A stretch of DNA of 64,000 nucleotides from Flavobacterium sp. UMI-01 (GCF_019656315.1 NZ_BPLU01000012.1:1-64000); one strand, 5' to 3'; shown: positions 1 through 9,579, counted from the first letter of the stretch. Made by a program: numbers and translations. Notes: a model not told the origin generated them from the sequence alone.

Positions 1-95
1 GTTGGTTGTAATGTTTGAATTTCATATTTAACTATCTAATATCAATAACTAAATATACGAAATAACCTATAAAAAACCAAATATATACAAAAAAA

Positions 96-115
96 CCGTC
101 TCAGTTTTGAGACGG
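96..115 (-). terminator. Terminator of the ammonium transporter gene
   Basis: An 8-bp perfect stem (CCGTCTCA, GTTT loop, TGAGACGG) lies 46 bases past the amt stop codon. Read on the minus strand it is followed by a run of seven T, which is the form of an intrinsic terminator. On the plus strand only a weak T run follows, so it might also act weakly in the other direction. Confidence 0.8.
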
Positions 116-161
116 CTTCTTTTCGTATTTGACAGGTTATTTACATTGTAAATAAAAATTT

Positions 162-1475
162 TTAAAGGTATTCTCCGTGTTGAGATATGTCTAAACCTAA
201 TTCTTCTTTGTCTTCGGATACACGTAATGGTGTAATTTTGTTTACAATAAAAAATAAAGCGTAAGAAGCAATAAAAGCAAAAAGAGAAACCATTACCAAA
301 GCAATTGTTTGATTGAAAAACAATTTTGTTTCTCCAAATATAAGTCCTTGATCTACAACAGCAGGGTTAACAGTAGAGGAGGCAAAAACTCCAGTTAATA
401 ACATTCCAGTCATACCGCCTACGCCGTGACAAGCAAATACATCAAGTGCGTCGTCGATTTTTCCTTTAGGAAATAAGCTAACCATGTAGTTGCTCACTAA
501 ACTACTAAATACACCTATGAATATTGCGTGAGGAATACTAACGAATCCAGCTGCTGGCGTGATAGCAACTAACCCTACAACGGTTCCGATACAAGCGCCC
601 ATTGCAGAAAGTTTATGACCTAAAATTTTATCAATAAATACCCAAGCCATACCAGCTGCCGCTGCTGCTACAGTAGTAGTTCCTAATGCTTGAGTGGCTA
701 AACCATTAGCTCCTAAAGCTGAACCAGCATTGAAACCGAACCATCCAAACCATAACAATCCTGTTCCTAATAATACATAGGTAATTCGGGCAGGGTTTAC
801 TTTTTGTACTTTTCTTTTACCTAAAAACATAGCTCCAGCTAAGGCAGCCCATCCAGCACTCATGTGAACAACTGTTCCTCCTGCAAAATCTAATACACCC
901 ATTTGGAAAAATATTCCATCAGGATGCCAAGTCATGTGACATAAAGGAGTGTAAATTAACAAGATGAACAAAACCATAAATAACATATATGCCCAAAAAC
1001 GAATTCTTTCGGCAAAAGCACCTGTAATCAAAGCAGGTGTAATAATTGCAAATTTTGCTTGAAATAAAGCAAAAAGCATAAAAGGAATAGTTGGGGCTAA
1101 GCTCCAAGCTGTCTTTGTACCAACACCTTCAAACATTAAATATTCAAGCGGGTTTCCAATAATACCTCCAATACTTGTACCGAAGGACATACTAAAAGCA
1201 ATAACAATCCAAAGTACACTTACAATTATCATTGCCATAAAACTTTGAAGCATTGTACTGATTACATTTTTTTTCCCTACCATACCACCGTAAAAGAATC
1301 CTAATCCAGGAGTCATTATCAGTACTAAAGCAGTTGCAACAATCATCCAAGCTGTATCGCCAGTATCAAAAGTAACTGCTTCTGCAGGAACAGGATGAGG
1401 AGTTAGTAAGAAATTTGAAAAGAAGGTAAAAACCAAAAGAGCGATTAATATCACGCTAAGAATAATTTTTCTCAT
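162..1475 (-). CDS. amt: Ammonium transporter (Amt/MEP/Rh family)
   Basis: Inner-membrane channel that takes up ammonium; works as a trimer in this family. The 437-residue protein has a hydrophobic N-terminal segment (about 5-22) and about eleven further membrane helices. The family signature DFAGGTVVHMSAGW carries the first pore histidine (H204), and ACHGVGGMTGM carries the second (H350). Length and motifs are those of a full Amt. In many bacteria a PII protein (GlnK) gene sits next to amt; none is visible here, but the window begins only 161 bases downstream, so a neighbour beyond the edge cannot be excluded. A TACATTTG box lies about 50 bases upstream of the start, and a strong hairpin follows the gene. 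Identification is secure; the regulation is inferred. Confidence 0.96.
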   Translation of the reverse strand: MRKIILSVILIALLVFTFFSNFLLTPHPVPAEAVTFDTGDTAWMIVATALVLIMTPGLGFFYGGMVGKKNVISTMLQSFMAMIIVSVLWIVIAFSMSFGTSIGGIIGNPLEYLMFEGVGTKTAWSLAPTIPFMLFALFQAKFAIITPALITGAFAERIRFWAYMLFMVLFILLIYTPLCHMTWHPDGIFFQMGVLDFAGGTVVHMSAGWAALAGAMFLGKRKVQKVNPARITYVLLGTGLLWFGWFGFNAGSALGANGLATQALGTTTVAAAAAGMAWVFIDKILGHKLSAMGACIGTVVGLVAITPAAGFVSIPHAIFIGVFSSLVSNYMVSLFPKGKIDDALDVFACHGVGGMTGMLLTGVFASSTVNPAVVDQGLIFGETKLFFNQTIALVMVSLFAFIASYALFFIVNKITPLRVSEDKEELGLDISQHGEYL

Positions 1476-1524
1476 GTTGATTGTTAGGTTTAATTTAATT
1501 GGAATAGTATTTGTAATTTTTTGG

Positions 1525-1532
1525 CAAATGTA
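1525..1532 (-). promoter_or_regulatory. -7 box (TACATTTG) upstream of amt
   Basis: A perfect match to the Bacteroidota -7 element TAnnTTTG on the minus strand, 50 bases upstream of the amt start. No convincing -33 TTG was found at the usual spacing, so only the -7 element is claimed. Confidence 0.45.
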
Positions 1533-1770
1533 TAAAAAAATTATTCACACCACCTAATTGTATGGGGTTGCTTTGTGATTTTTGGTAAATTAAACAGTTT
1601 TACCCCTTTAATTTTGATGGATGATGGTGTTTAGATTTTTTTTTGTTCCAATGAGGTGTTTTAATAGTGATGTTAAATTAAATGGCTGAATAATTGTTTT
1701 TCATAAAAAAATGGCAATTATAACTTGAGTCATGAGGTTTTACTCTTTGACAAATACATGATATTTTTGT

Positions 1771-2580
1771 CTAATTTTTTAAAAATTTATACCTTTTACC
1801 ATTTGTAAGTTTTAGGTAATAAATGCCATGGGTTAGGGATTGTACGTCAATCGTTTTGTTGTTTTCGATAATGCCCTCCAAAACAATTTTACCTTCATTA
1901 TTATAAATGTTAAAATTTTCAGGTTGGTTTAAGCCATTGATATGGATGTAATCATTGGTTGGATTTGGAACTATTAAAATTGAATGTTCCGATATAAATT
2001 CTTGGTTGTTTAAGGTGGTATTATTTATAAAAGTTTGAAAATAATAATCACTCAATATATTTATGATACATCCTGAATTATAGGCGCTACCTCCTACATA
2101 AGAAGCTCCTCCACATAAAGCACTGCCTTGATACCATTTGGCACTCACATTAATGGGTATAAGTACTAAAAAATCTTCATCACACATTTGGTTGGGGAGC
2201 ACGGAAAGTTGTAGGGTGTAGTTTTGGCCTGAAACCAAATTAGCAGGTGTATTGAAAGTTATTTCTTTTAGGGTGTTTGTGCTTCCGGTAGCAAATGAAA
2301 CATTTTGTGTAGCAAGAACAGTTCCTCCGCAAGTACCTTGGTAAATAGTAGCTACACAATTCATATTGCTAGTGTATATGCATGAATTTACTGAAAGGCT
2401 AACTTTTACTTTCGAAAGTTGTCCCGAAATCCCTGCCGTAAAAGATTGTGCAAGAGTTTGAGAGTCGTTCAGAATAGAGTAGCTGGTGCAGCTGCCTGTG
2501 AAATTTACATCTAAAGTTTGCGCCTTACTTCTAGTGGAAAATAGCAACATGAGTAGGGGTAAATAGTAAAGTTGTTTCAT
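1771..2580 (-). CDS. Secreted protein with type IX secretion C-terminal sorting domain
   Basis: Exported protein of unknown function. The first 20 residues form a signal peptide ending at SKAQ. Residues about 25-190 form a beta-rich, cysteine-containing region with phrases such as AQSFTAGISGQLSKVKV, typical of jelly-roll modules in secreted flavobacterial proteins. The last 65 residues, starting with VPNPTNDYIHI and ending in YYLKLTNGKRYKFLKN, are a type A sorting domain recognised by the type IX secretion system, so the protein should end up on the surface or outside the cell. It stands alone, with its own -7 box (TATATTTG) about 30 bases upstream of the start. The N-terminal module suggests binding, but no catalytic motif was seen. 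Confidence 0.85.
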   Translation of the reverse strand: MKQLYYLPLLMLLFSTRSKAQTLDVNFTGSCTSYSILNDSQTLAQSFTAGISGQLSKVKVSLSVNSCIYTSNMNCVATIYQGTCGGTVLATQNVSFATGSTNTLKEITFNTPANLVSGQNYTLQLSVLPNQMCDEDFLVLIPINVSAKWYQGSALCGGASYVGGSAYNSGCIINILSDYYFQTFINNTTLNNQEFISEHSILIVPNPTNDYIHINGLNQPENFNIYNNEGKIVLEGIIENNKTIDVQSLTHGIYYLKLTNGKRYKFLKN

Positions 2581-2609
2581 AATATATGTAATAAAATGTT
2601 TAATAATAT

Positions 2610-2617
2610 CAAATATA
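2610..2617 (-). promoter_or_regulatory. -7 box (TATATTTG) upstream of the sorting-domain protein gene
   Basis: A perfect TAnnTTTG match on the minus strand, 30 bases upstream of the start codon of the secreted-protein gene. A -33 TTG at the usual distance was not seen. Confidence 0.4.
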
Positions 2618-2901
2618 ATAATAGTAGTACTACCTATTTGAAGTCGATATTAATAAATTATTAACAATATACGTCTTATGTTTTGTGAATAGGATAGTGT
2701 TTGTTTGGTGGGGTGAAAGTGAGTATGTGGTAGCTTTTTGTATTGAAATCTTAGTTTTGTGAAAGATGACTTACTGTTAAAGTATGGAGGTGTGTGGATT
2801 CAATGTGTAATTTAATGCCATTTTAATTAATTAAATCAAGCATAGTGATGAAGGAACCTAAAATTAAATAGAGTTTTACGGTGATTATCAGTCTTTTTTG
2901 T

Positions 2902-2931
2902 TTGTAGTTACAGAAAAATAGATTAATTTTG
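2902..2931 (+). promoter_or_regulatory. rpsA promoter, TTG-N19-TAATTTTG
   Basis: TTG at 2902-2904 and TAATTTTG at 2924-2931, with a 19-base spacer, match the Bacteroidota housekeeping promoter at both elements. Transcription would begin around 2936-2940, giving a 5' leader of about 110 bases before the rpsA start codon. Confidence 0.75.
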
Positions 2932-3049
2932 CAGACCTTTTGGTGAATAAGAGTTTCCATTAGGTATCAACTAATTATATAAACAACTTCTGTTGTTTTC
3001 TATCACTTAAGAAACTCAAGAGAGCGCAGAATACAAATTTTTAATCAGC

Positions 3050-4825
3050 ATGTCTGAACAAATCCAATCACAAGAAGAGTTTTTAGCAAATTTTAACTGG
3101 CACAATTTCGAAGAAGGTATTGATGTAGTAGATGAAAAAAACTTACAAGAATTCGAAGATTTAGTGTCTAAAACATTTATCGCTACAGATCAAGAAGAAG
3201 TAGTAGAAGGTGTTGTTGTTAGAATTACAGATAGAGACGTTATCGTTGATATCAATGCTAAGTCTGAAGGTGTAATTTCATTAAACGAATTCCGTTACAA
3301 TCCTAACTTAAAAGTTGGTGATAAAGTAGAAGTATTAATTGACATCCGTGAGGATAAAACAGGTCAATTAGTATTATCTCACCGTAAAGCACGTACTATC
3401 AAATCATGGGATAGAGTTATCGCTGCTAATGAAACTGGGGAAATCGTTAATGGTTTTGTAAAATGTAGAACTAAAGGTGGTATGATCGTTGATGTTTTTG
3501 GAATTGAAGCGTTCTTACCAGGATCTCAAATTGATGTGAAACCAATTAGAGATTACGATGTTTACGTAAACAAAACTATGGAATTCAAAGTGGTGAAAAT
3601 CAACCACGAATTTAAAAACGTTGTTGTATCTCACAAAGCACTTATTGAAGCTGATATTGAAGTACAGAAAAAAGAAATCATTGGTCAATTACAAAAAGGA
3701 CAAGTATTAGAAGGTGTTGTTAAAAACATTACTTCTTATGGTGTGTTTATTGACTTAGGTGGTGTTGATGGATTAATCCATATTACTGACCTTTCTTGGT
3801 CAAGAATCAACCACCCATCTGAAGTTCTTGAATTAGATCAAAAATTAAATGTTGTAATCCTTGATTTTGATGATGAGAAAACAAGAATTCAATTAGGATT
3901 GAAACAATTGAACGCTCACCCATGGGATGCATTGGATGCAAACTTAACTATTGGGGATAAAGTTTCTGGTAAAGTAGTAGTAATCGCTGATTACGGTGCA
4001 TTTATCGAAGTAGCTGAAGGTGTTGAAGGGTTAATCCACGTTTCTGAAATGTCATGGTCAACTCATTTACGTTCTGCTCAAGATTTCGTAAAAGTAGGAG
4101 ATACTGTTGAAGCAGTTATCTTAACTCTTGACAGAGACGATCGTAAAATGTCTTTAGGTATCAAACAATTAACTCAAGATCCATGGACTGATATCACTGC
4201 TAAATACCCAGTAGGTTCTAAGCATACAGGTATCGTTAGAAACTTTACAAACTTTGGTATTTTCGTAGAATTAGAAGAAGGAATTGATGGATTAATTTAC
4301 ATCTCTGACTTGTCTTGGACTAAGAAAATCAAGCACCCATCTGAGTTTGTAAATGTAGGTGAAAAATTAGAAGTAGTAGTATTAGAATTAGATGTTGAAG
4401 GACGTAAATTATCATTAGGTCACAAACAAACTACTGCTAATCCTTGGGATCAGTACGAAGATTCATTCGCTGTTGGAACTATCCACAACGGAGAGATTTC
4501 TGAGATTGTTGACAAAGGAGCTACTGTAGAATTTGGAGATGATATCGTTGCTTTCATTCCTACTCGTCACCTTGAAAAAGAAGACGGTAAGAAATTGAAA
4601 AAAGGGGAATCAGCAGATTTCAAAGTAATCGAATTCAACAAAGAATTTAAAAGAGTAGTAGCATCTCACACTGCTATCTTCCGTGAAGAAGAAGAGAAGA
4701 ATGTGAAAGCTGCAACTGAAAATACTTCATCTGCATCTACTAACGCACCAGCTGCGACTTTAGGTGACAACAATGATGTATTAGCTGCATTGAAAGCTAA
4801 AATGGAAAAATCTGAGAAAAAATAA
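3050..4825 (+). CDS. rpsA: 30S ribosomal protein S1
   Basis: Binds mRNA on the small ribosomal subunit and helps to start translation. The 591-residue protein has six S1/OB-fold repeats: roughly 48-115, 130-200, 215-285, 300-370, 385-460 and 475-545. The third to fifth are the most regular, each with a GLIHI(S/T)(D/E)xSW-type strand. The tail after 550 is rich in Ala, Ser, Asn and Lys and looks disordered. Codon use is strongly biased and unlike its neighbours, with many identical preferred codons, as expected of a highly expressed gene. It has its own promoter upstream and a strong terminator 25 bases downstream, so it is a single-gene unit. Bacteroidota mRNAs mostly lack Shine-Dalgarno sequences, so S1 is expected to be especially important here. 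Confidence 0.97.
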   Translation: MSEQIQSQEEFLANFNWHNFEEGIDVVDEKNLQEFEDLVSKTFIATDQEEVVEGVVVRITDRDVIVDINAKSEGVISLNEFRYNPNLKVGDKVEVLIDIREDKTGQLVLSHRKARTIKSWDRVIAANETGEIVNGFVKCRTKGGMIVDVFGIEAFLPGSQIDVKPIRDYDVYVNKTMEFKVVKINHEFKNVVVSHKALIEADIEVQKKEIIGQLQKGQVLEGVVKNITSYGVFIDLGGVDGLIHITDLSWSRINHPSEVLELDQKLNVVILDFDDEKTRIQLGLKQLNAHPWDALDANLTIGDKVSGKVVVIADYGAFIEVAEGVEGLIHVSEMSWSTHLRSAQDFVKVGDTVEAVILTLDRDDRKMSLGIKQLTQDPWTDITAKYPVGSKHTGIVRNFTNFGIFVELEEGIDGLIYISDLSWTKKIKHPSEFVNVGEKLEVVVLELDVEGRKLSLGHKQTTANPWDQYEDSFAVGTIHNGEISEIVDKGATVEFGDDIVAFIPTRHLEKEDGKKLKKGESADFKVIEFNKEFKRVVASHTAIFREEEEKNVKAATENTSSASTNAPAATLGDNNDVLAALKAKMEKSEKK

Positions 4826-4850
4826 TTCTCAACTTTTTTATAATAGAAAG

Positions 4851-4877
4851 CCTCACAGGAATGTGAGGTTTTTTTTT
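4851..4877 (+). terminator. rpsA terminator
   Basis: A 7-bp stem CCTCACA / TGTGAGG with a four-base loop is followed by nine T, 25 bases after the rpsA stop codon. It is a textbook intrinsic terminator. Confidence 0.9.
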
Positions 4878-4949
4878 GTTTAAAATTAATTAAAGTAAGA
4901 AAATATTTAGTATTGGTTTTTGTTGTATATTTACTCTAAAATCTTACAT

Positions 4950-5816
4950 ATGAAGAAAAACTACTTTACCCTAATTACATTATTGATACTCAATTATGCA
5001 TCTGCTCAGATTGTTTCTATTCCTGATGCTAATTTTAAGGCATTATTATTAGCTGCTGATACTAATAATTCGATTGCATTTTATGGTTGTAACCGCTTAA
5101 TGCCTATAAAAATAGATGTTAACAATAATGGTGAAATCGAAGTATCAGAAGCTACTGCTGTTCAAGAATTGGTTATTGATAATGCCAATATTAGTAATCT
5201 TGAAGGTATCAGTTATTTTACTAGTTTGACCGAACTTAGTTGTCAAAATAACTTATTTAGTTCTATTGATATTAGTGGAATCAGTGAGCTTGTAAGCTTA
5301 AATTTAGACAATAATCCCAATTTGGTTTCCATTAATGTAAATAATAATAAGATAAAATTTTTAAATCCTAACTCGGGTTTAACAGCTAAAACTATGAATC
5401 CTTTTCCACCGGCACCATGTGGTATTAATGGTGTCAGTATAATAAATTGCCCAAATTTGAATTCGATTTGTATTGGGGAGTCATTTCACGAAGATTTGAC
5501 CTCTTATCTTGCCTATTACAATATTACGGGAATATCCTATACTTGTACAACCTTAGAAAATTCGAATTTCGATTTTTTAACTAATTTTACAATTCATCCC
5601 AATCCAGTCACTCATTTTTTAAATATAAGAAGTCAAAGTGGAGAAGTTATAGAGTCAATTAGTGTTTATAACATTTTGGGTGAGCTTGCTTTGGATTTAC
5701 GAGCAAATAATGAAATTTCGTCTATTGATGTTTCAAATTTAAAAACTGGAAATTATTTTTTAAAAATAAATTCTAATAAAGGGACTACCACAATTAAATT
5801 TGCAAAGAAAAATTAA
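4950..5816 (+). CDS. Secreted leucine-rich-repeat-like protein with type IX sorting domain
   Basis: Surface or secreted protein of unknown function. The ATG at 4950 is preferred over an upstream in-frame TTG at 4920 because it opens directly on a signal peptide (MKKNYFTLITLLILNYASAQ). After a region starting IVSIPDANFKALLLAAD, which is common at the start of secreted flavobacterial LRR proteins, there are about four short leucine-rich repeats (ISNLEGISYFTSLTELSCQNN and following, about residues 85-140). The final 70 residues (HPNPVTHFLNI to KFAKKN) form a type A sorting domain. It is followed 18 bases later by a small membrane-protein gene and may be cotranscribed with it. Such LRR proteins are thought to bind ligands; no enzyme motif was seen. 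Confidence 0.85.
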   Translation: MKKNYFTLITLLILNYASAQIVSIPDANFKALLLAADTNNSIAFYGCNRLMPIKIDVNNNGEIEVSEATAVQELVIDNANISNLEGISYFTSLTELSCQNNLFSSIDISGISELVSLNLDNNPNLVSINVNNNKIKFLNPNSGLTAKTMNPFPPAPCGINGVSIINCPNLNSICIGESFHEDLTSYLAYYNITGISYTCTTLENSNFDFLTNFTIHPNPVTHFLNIRSQSGEVIESISVYNILGELALDLRANNEISSIDVSNLKTGNYFLKINSNKGTTTIKFAKKN

Positions 5817-5834
5817 ATCTAAATTTTAGAAACT

Positions 5835-6302
5835 ATGGAAGAAAATTATAATGAAACCGAGTTAAAACCGATTTTTGACTTATCACTTGAAGCTCAGGGA
5901 TTTTTAAAAGAAACTGCTAAATGGGGGTATTTTCTTTCTATCTTAGGATTTGTCTTTATTGGGCTTATTGTTATTGTGGCTTTTTTTATAGGTAGTATCT
6001 TTTCTAAATTTAATAGTATTGGAAATGGGATTAATCCCATGATGGGAATAAGTGGTGGAATTTTTTCAGTGATTTATCTTCTTATTGGTTTGGTGTACTT
6101 TTTTCCAGTATATTACTTGTTTAAATTTTCTTCGAAAGTGAAAAATGCATTTAAGTTCAGTGATAATCAGCAATTGAATGCATCATTTGAATATTTGAAA
6201 TCTCATTATAAATTTATGGGTATAGTGGCGTTAATTTTTTTATCGTTTTATGTGGTCGTATTTTTTATGACTTTTATTGTGGGGATTATTTCATCTTTAT
6301 AA
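5835..6302 (+). CDS. Small integral membrane protein, DUF5362-like
   Basis: A 155-residue protein with three or four membrane helices: about 33-55, 72-95 and 125-153. The soluble N-terminus has LSLEAQGFLKETAKWGYFL, and the middle has the phrase YFFPVYYLFKFSSKVKNAF, followed later by the SHYKFMG segment. These are features I associate with the flavobacterial DUF5362 family. The function is unknown. It follows the LRR protein gene by 18 bases and ends just before a strong hairpin terminator, so the two genes probably form a short transcription unit. The family name is from memory; the membrane topology is read from hydrophobicity. Confidence 0.65.
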   Translation: MEENYNETELKPIFDLSLEAQGFLKETAKWGYFLSILGFVFIGLIVIVAFFIGSIFSKFNSIGNGINPMMGISGGIFSVIYLLIGLVYFFPVYYLFKFSSKVKNAFKFSDNQQLNASFEYLKSHYKFMGIVALIFLSFYVVVFFMTFIVGIISSL

Positions 6303-6324
6303 ATTAAGATTTAAACTAGTTTTA

Positions 6325-6363
6325 AAACTCCAATGTTCTTTTTTGTCATTGGAGTTTTTTTAT
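6325..6363 (+). terminator. Terminator after the DUF5362-like gene
   Basis: An 11-bp perfect stem (AAACTCCAATG / CATTGGAGTTT) with an 11-base T-rich loop is followed by a T run. It lies 22 bases after the stop codon. Confidence 0.85.
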
Positions 6364-6477
6364 ATCTAAAGTGTTGATTTATAGATTTGAATGAAAAAGT
6401 TTTATTTTTTTCTTCTTTTTTTAAAACCAAATCGAATCTTCTAGCGTAAATGCTATTATAACTTAATAAATAAATTT

Positions 6478-7032
6478 ATGAAAACTAGAAAATTTTTATC
6501 AGTAGCATTTTTAGCATTAGTATTCGGGGCAACTTCTTATGCTCAAAAAACAGTAATGGTGGGTGGAGCAGCCATGTATCCTACTAAAAACATTGTTGAA
6601 AATGCAGTAAATTCCAAAGATCACACAACACTAGTTGCAGCAGTAAAAGCAGCTGATTTAGTTGAAACTTTGCAAAGTAAAGGACCCTTCACTGTTTTTG
6701 CTCCAACAAACGCAGCTTTTGATAAATTACCAATGGGAACAGTTGAAACTTTATTAAAGGCAGAGAATAAAAAGACATTACAAACGGTTTTGACCTATCA
6801 TGTTGTAGCTGGAAAAATGAATGCTTCAGATATAGCCAAAGCAATTAAAATGGGTAATGGTAAAGCAACTATGAAAACCGTAAGCGGTGGTACTTTAACT
6901 GCTTGGATGAAAGGTAAAAAACTATACATCACTGACGAAAAAGGAGGAATGTCAATGGTTACAATTGCCGATGTGAATCAATCAAATGGGGTTATTCACG
7001 TAGTTGATGCGGTACTTTTGCCAAAATCATAG
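6478..7032 (+). CDS. Secreted fasciclin (FAS1) domain protein
   Basis: Exported protein with one fasciclin domain, a fold used in adhesion and matrix interactions. Residues 1-22 form a signal peptide ending at SYAQ. The FAS1 domain spans about 45-184 and includes the conserved FTVFAPTNAAF segment and the YHVV motif (LTYHVVAG), ending with the typical NGVIHVVDAVLLP strand. A single-domain FAS1 protein of this size is common in Flavobacteriaceae. It stands alone between two terminators. A TAGATTTG box about 90 bases upstream could be its -7 element, but no -33 TTG was found at the usual spacing. The specific ligand is unknown. Confidence 0.9.
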   Translation: MKTRKFLSVAFLALVFGATSYAQKTVMVGGAAMYPTKNIVENAVNSKDHTTLVAAVKAADLVETLQSKGPFTVFAPTNAAFDKLPMGTVETLLKAENKKTLQTVLTYHVVAGKMNASDIAKAIKMGNGKATMKTVSGGTLTAWMKGKKLYITDEKGGMSMVTIADVNQSNGVIHVVDAVLLPKS

Positions 7033-7050
7033 GGGTGTCTTTAAAAGTTA

Positions 7051-7085
7051 AAAATCCCATTAGTTTTTTCAACTAATGGGATTTT
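7051..7085. terminator. Bidirectional terminator between the fasciclin gene and pheT
   Basis: A 15-bp perfect stem (AAAATCCCATTAGTT / AACTAATGGGATTTT) with a five-base loop. Its A and T ends give U-tracts in both directions, which suits a site between two convergent genes. Confidence 0.9.
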
Positions 7086-7107
7086 TCTATAATGGAATAA
7101 ATGAATA

Positions 7108-9528
7108 TTATCTCAAACTAGCGCCTAATTCTGTTTCAAAATTAGTTTGCAATTTACTCATGATTTTATCAATTTGTACATCAGTCAGTGTTTTGGTACT
7201 GTCTTGAATGGTGAAGCTCAGCGCGTACGATTTTTTTCCTTCTGGAAGTTTGTCTCCTTGGTACACATCAAAAAGATTGATGTTTTTCAACAAACTTTTT
7301 TCTGTTTTTTTGGCTACCTCGTAAATAGCATCATAGCTTACTGTTTGGTCAATCAACAATGCCAAATCCCTGCGAACTTCAGGATATTTAGGAATGTCAG
7401 TATATTTAATTTTTAATGAAATGGCTTTTAAAATAGCATCCCAGTTAAAATCAGCATAAAAAACTTCTTGCTTGATACCAAAGTGTTTCAAAATGGATTT
7501 TTTAACTACACCAAATTCTACCAAGGCATTGTGTCCCGTTCCTATAGCAACTCCTTCTGAAAACACATCTGAACTTACAGGTGAATTTTGTGTTTTTTGA
7601 ATCCCCAATCGTGCTAAAACAGCATCTACATATCCTTTGAATAAAAAGAAATCAGATGGTTTTAGTGTTGATGTCCAGCTTTCGGAATTTCGATTTCCAG
7701 TAAGAAATAAAGTTAAATGTTTTTGCTCTTCAAAACCCGATAAAAATTTATGGTACGATTTTCCAAATTCATATAATTTTAAGTCACTATTCTTACGGTT
7801 GATGTTGTATGAAATAGCTTCTAATCCCGAAAACAATAAAGATTGACGCATAGTTGCTAAATCATTACTCAATGGGTTTAACATGGTTACATTGTGTTCT
7901 TCTTTCAAATTCTCAGAAAGTTTAACATAATCAGCCGTAGTTAATGAGTTAGCCATCATTTCATGAAAGCCTTGAGAGTTCAATTGAGAGGCAACAATAT
8001 TTTGAATTTTATAATCTTCATTACGTGGTGAATTGCAAACAGTAGCATTTAGTTTACCTGAAAAACCAATATTGTTGTACCCATATACTCTCAAAATTTC
8101 TTCGATGACATCAATCTCTCTTTGTACGTCCACTCGGTAGGCAGGAATGGTTAGTCCTAATCCAGCTTCAGAGACACTATTAACTTTAATGTCTAAAGAA
8201 ACCAATATTTGTTTGATAGCATCTTTTGGGATTTCTTGACCAATGATTTTGGTAACATGACTAAAGTTAAGAAAAACAGTAAAATCCTCAATTTTCTTTT
8301 GGTACATATCACTCACATCAGAGGTTACTTCACCACCTGCCACTTCTTTAATCAAAATGGCTGCACGTTTCAATGCATAAGCCGTAATGGTTGGGTCGAT
8401 TCCTCTTTCAAATCGGAATGATGCATCAGTACTCAATTGATGTCTTTTAGCAGTCTTACGAATGCTTACTGGATTGAAGTAGGCACTTTCTATAAAAATA
8501 TCTTTGGTATGCTCCGTAACTCCTGAGTTTTTTCCACCCAACACTCCTGCAATACACAAAGGGCCTTTTTCATCACAAATCATCAAGTCTTCTTCGTGTA
8601 ACGTTCTTTCCACATCATCAAGAGTAGTGAATTTTGTACCTGATGGAAGTGTTTTTACTATGATTTTTCCATTAATTTTAGAAGCGTCAAATGCGTGAAG
8701 AGGTTGACCTAAATCGTGTAACACATAATTAGTAACATCGACTATGTTATTTTTTGGGGTAATCCCAATTGCTTTTAAGCGATCTTGTAACCAGTTAGGA
8801 GATGGTTTTACTGTTACTCCCGAAATAGTTACTCCACAATAACGAGGAGCTAAGGTAATGTCTTCAATTTTAGTATCAATTTTCAACGTTCGCATATCCA
8901 CTCTAAAATTGGATATCGATGGGGTAATCAATTCGGTGTTGATTCCTTTTTGCATTAATCCAGCTCTTAGGTCACGAGCCGTTCCTAAATGACTCATAGC
9001 GTCAGCACGGTTAGGAGTCAATCCAATTTCAAAAACTTCATCGTTTTCAACCTTGAATACTTTAGCTGCTGGAGTACCAGGTACCAAAGATTCATCAAGT
9101 ACCATAATACCATCGTGACTATTACCAAGACCTAATTCATCCTCAGCGCATATCATCCCAAAGCTTTCTTGTCCACGAATTTTTCCTTTTTTAATGGTAA
9201 AAGGATTTCCATCAGCATCATATAGTATAGTTCCAATGGTCGCCACCGGCACTTTTTGTCCCGCAGCTACATTGGCAGCTCCACATACCACCTGAATTGG
9301 AGCTTCAGCACCAATGTTTACTGTGGTAACTTTCAAACGATCAGCATCTGGATGTTGCTCACAAGTCAATACATGTCCTACTACGATTCCTTCTAAACCT
9401 CCTTTAACAGATTGGTATTTTTCTATACCTTCTACTTCAAGACCTAAATCAGTAAGTAAGTTCGATACTTCCTCAGATTTCCAGTCGGTTTTTATGAATT
9501 GTTTCAGCCAGTTATAAGATATCTTCAT
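7108..9528 (-). CDS. pheT: Phenylalanine--tRNA ligase beta subunit
   Basis: Large subunit of the alpha2-beta2 enzyme that charges tRNA-Phe. At 806 residues it has the usual full bacterial length. Domains in order: an EMAP-like tRNA-binding OB fold at about 40-150 (HVLTCEQHPDADRLKVTTVNI), the B3/B4 editing region around 210-390, the B5 domain around 405-475, the catalytic-like core around 480-700, and the C-terminal ferredoxin-like anticodon-binding domain at about 713-806 (KYPEVRRDLALLID). The partner gene pheS is not in this window, so the two subunits are encoded apart, as is usual in Bacteroidota. A two-element promoter sits just upstream and gives a short leader. Identification is secure. 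Confidence 0.97.
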   Translation of the reverse strand: MKISYNWLKQFIKTDWKSEEVSNLLTDLGLEVEGIEKYQSVKGGLEGIVVGHVLTCEQHPDADRLKVTTVNIGAEAPIQVVCGAANVAAGQKVPVATIGTILYDADGNPFTIKKGKIRGQESFGMICAEDELGLGNSHDGIMVLDESLVPGTPAAKVFKVENDEVFEIGLTPNRADAMSHLGTARDLRAGLMQKGINTELITPSISNFRVDMRTLKIDTKIEDITLAPRYCGVTISGVTVKPSPNWLQDRLKAIGITPKNNIVDVTNYVLHDLGQPLHAFDASKINGKIIVKTLPSGTKFTTLDDVERTLHEEDLMICDEKGPLCIAGVLGGKNSGVTEHTKDIFIESAYFNPVSIRKTAKRHQLSTDASFRFERGIDPTITAYALKRAAILIKEVAGGEVTSDVSDMYQKKIEDFTVFLNFSHVTKIIGQEIPKDAIKQILVSLDIKVNSVSEAGLGLTIPAYRVDVQREIDVIEEILRVYGYNNIGFSGKLNATVCNSPRNEDYKIQNIVASQLNSQGFHEMMANSLTTADYVKLSENLKEEHNVTMLNPLSNDLATMRQSLLFSGLEAISYNINRKNSDLKLYEFGKSYHKFLSGFEEQKHLTLFLTGNRNSESWTSTLKPSDFFLFKGYVDAVLARLGIQKTQNSPVSSDVFSEGVAIGTGHNALVEFGVVKKSILKHFGIKQEVFYADFNWDAILKAISLKIKYTDIPKYPEVRRDLALLIDQTVSYDAIYEVAKKTEKSLLKNINLFDVYQGDKLPEGKKSYALSFTIQDSTKTLTDVQIDKIMSKLQTNFETELGASLR

Positions 9529-9549
9529 TTTGTGTTTTTTTCAAGGTTG

Positions 9550-9579
9550 CAAATATAAACATTGTCTATCGAGGTTCAA
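9550..9579 (-). promoter_or_regulatory. pheT promoter, TTG-N19-TATATTTG
   Basis: On the minus strand TTG (9577-9579) and TATATTTG (9550-9557) are separated by 19 bases, the same spacing as at rpsA. The start codon follows the -7 box by 21 bases, so the leader is short, with no room for a long attenuator. Confidence 0.7.

Larger units (their letters stand above)
2581..3049. other. 469-base divergent intergenic region between secreted-protein gene and rpsA
   Basis: The region separates two divergent genes. It holds the -7 box of the minus-strand gene near its left end and the full rpsA promoter near its right end, followed by a leader of roughly 115 bases before the rpsA start. Autoregulation by S1 through the leader is known in other bacteria and is possible here, but no conserved structure was recognised. 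Nothing else was seen between them. Confidence 0.5.
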